A DNA stretch of 5,637 nucleotides, from assembly GCA_027483785.1 (NCBI GenBank), contig JAIXTU010000052.1, forward strand, positions 1 through 5,637. Reading direction: 5' to 3'. Positions 4,723 through 5,637 of this stretch are shown in pieces. Each line of letters starts with the position of its first letter. Position 1 is the stretch's first letter. Source of the DNA: Flavobacterium sp. (GTDB taxonomy: Bacteria; Bacteroidota; Bacteroidia; Flavobacteriales; Flavobacteriaceae). The position numbers were made by a program, and so were the translations under genes. Under the pieces are notes generated by a model. The model saw only the letters and a list, made by a program, of their open reading frames with translations. It was not told the DNA's origin and did no database searches.

Positions 4723-5637
4723 CACTTTTTCTGTTTAAAATTAAGGCTAATATATCCTCTTGGCGGTTCCGTGTTCCTAAGATGTCCATTCGATGGTTGC
4801 CTACTCAAGACCAATTTTTCATGAAGTGCTTTACCTATATTCCAACCTAATCTTTGGGCATAGACTGTACCCTTAGTTTCAAAGGTCAGGTATCCTTTTT
4901 GAAAAGATTCAAGTGCATCAAAAGCATTACGTGAAGCACTCCACGAATTACCGTTCATTCCTGCTACTAAACCTGCCGCTATGTTACCAACATCTCTAGC
5001 GGAAGCATAAATAGGTAGTCCGTCAACTTTATCTAAGATAGGCATACCTCTAAAATAATCAGATAGATTGCTGTCATTATACAATATCTTGTTTGTTCCG
5101 TTAGTTTTTTTAAAATCATAAGTTTTACCACCAGTAGCATTCATACCGTACGATAATTCATTGAGGTTCATATTAAGTAACTTATTTAAAAATACTCTTC
5201 CTGATTTGTCTCCAGGGTTTATAGAACCCATGAATTCATTAGCGTCAGTATTATAGAAGGAAAAAGGTGTTGCTGAATAGCCTATCTTTTCTCCATTTTC
5301 TCCATTATTATCTAAATATATACCATTATCACCATCATATGGATCACCTCCAACTACGGTATATGTCCCGTCTTGTTCCTTTTTAACCCTAGTACTATCA
5401 ATGTCTTCATCAATCATTCCAGTGGGGTCCGTTCTGTTAATAGGGTTATTTGAGCAATAATGGTATGGTGTCTTGTCTGGTTGTACTTCCGCTAGTGGAT
5501 CAACCCCAAACCAAAAACTAAAACGCGGGTCGTAAAAGCGGGCGCCGTAGTAGTATAAACCAGTCTCTACATCGAGTTCTTTGCCGTTAAATTTGTATTG
5601 GTTATCCAAAGGGCCAAAGGTGTTTTGTTCAACAAAG
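4722..5637 (-). CDS. RHS protein C-terminus with toxin domain, possibly type 44-like (cassette 1, 5' end outside window)
   Basis: The frame is open to the window edge: in-frame codons upstream of the TTG at 5609 encode FVEQNTFGP, as in cassette 3, so the start lies outside. Residues here are numbered from that TTG. RHS core spans about 3-64 (NQYKFNGKELDVETGLYYYG to NNPINRTDPTG). Residues 65-145 are an acidic, Gly/Asn-rich linker. The tip has TYDFKKTNGT (163-172), YFRGMPI (185-191), GLPIYASARDVGNIAAGLVA (197-216), then SASRNAFDALESFQKG and AQRLGWNIGK (to 260), and a basic tail with H263 and H276. I recall related tips in Bacteroidota RHS proteins, and the [WY]D[YF]K plus GN..G..AG pattern recalls polymorphic toxin type 44, but this is weak. 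The activity is unknown. This is the only cassette with an uninterrupted core here, so it may be the active end of a full rhs gene. The lipoprotein gene overlaps its stop by one base. Confidence 0.85.
   Translation of the reverse strand, partial: FVEQNTFGPLDNQYKFNGKELDVETGLYYYGARFYDPRFSFWFGVDPLAEVQPDKTPYHYCSNNPINRTDPTGMIDEDIDSTRVKKEQDGTYTVVGGDPYDGDNGIYLDNNGENGEKIGYSATPFSFYNTDANEFMGSINPGDKSGRVFLNKLLNMNLNELSYGMNATGGKTYDFKKTNGTNKILYNDSNLSDYFRGMPILDKVDGLPIYASARDVGNIAAGLVAGMNGNSWSASRNAFDALESFQKGYLTFETKGTVYAQRLGWNIGKALHEKLVLSRQPSNGHLRNTEPPRGYISLNFKQKK
5498..5555 (-). repeat. RHS core repeat copy in cassette 1
   Basis: These 58 bases are identical to 3886-3943. A second shared block, 5596-5630, is identical to 2441-2475 of cassette 3 over 35 bases (encoding TFGPLDNQY). 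So cassette 1 shares different perfect blocks with different downstream cassettes. Confidence 0.9.

Overview
The window looks like a piece of accessory DNA from a Bacteroidota genome, most likely a flavobacterium. The evidence is AT-rich genes, lipoproteins with Bacteroidota-style signal peptides, and RHS repeat-associated core sequence of the type YYYGARFYDPR...FWFGVDPLAE...NNPIN..DPDG. The genus is an inference from remembered sequence style, not a database match. Every gene I can support lies on the minus strand, so the biological order runs from 5637 down to 1.

The window is a tandem array of four RHS C-terminal toxin/immunity cassettes. Each has a short piece of RHS core ending in a DP(D/T)G motif, a different C-terminal effector domain, and then a small gene overlapping or abutting its stop. 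Cassette 1 (5637-4084): RHS tail with an unrecognised domain, possibly related to toxin type 44, plus a lipoprotein; it is open at the window edge. Cassette 2 (3976-2764): RHS tail with a pre-toxin region and a putative HNH/Endo VII-fold nuclease, plus a cytosolic immunity candidate. Cassette 3 (about 2738-1173): a broken RHS core, then an ORF with RHS core and an M23 zinc metallopeptidase, plus a DUF4348-like lipoprotein. Cassette 4 (1182-1): a severely truncated RHS core with a glycine-rich hydrophobic domain of unknown function, plus a membrane-anchored immunity candidate that runs off the window.

The predicted location of each immunity protein fits its toxin where the toxin can be read. 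The nuclease has a cytosolic partner and the peptidoglycan peptidase has a lipoprotein partner. By extension, the toxins of cassettes 1 and 4 probably act in the periplasm or at the membrane.

Cassettes 2-4 carry only fragments of RHS core, so they look like displaced (orphan) tips kept behind an active rhs gene, which could be swapped in by recombination through the shared core. A 58-bp core block is identical in cassettes 1 and 2, 52/58 in cassette 3, and partly present in cassette 4, whose homology stops abruptly at 1163. The cores are also interrupted by short non-coding-type repeats. One is an in-frame palindromic insert in cassette 3 with a diverged relative at the same place in cassette 2; the others are two copies of a second repeat that break the upstream core of cassette 3.

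No tRNA, rRNA, CRISPR array, transposase or convincing promoter was seen. The only stretch above 100 bases without a gene or repeat call is the AT-rich spacer 3977-4083.
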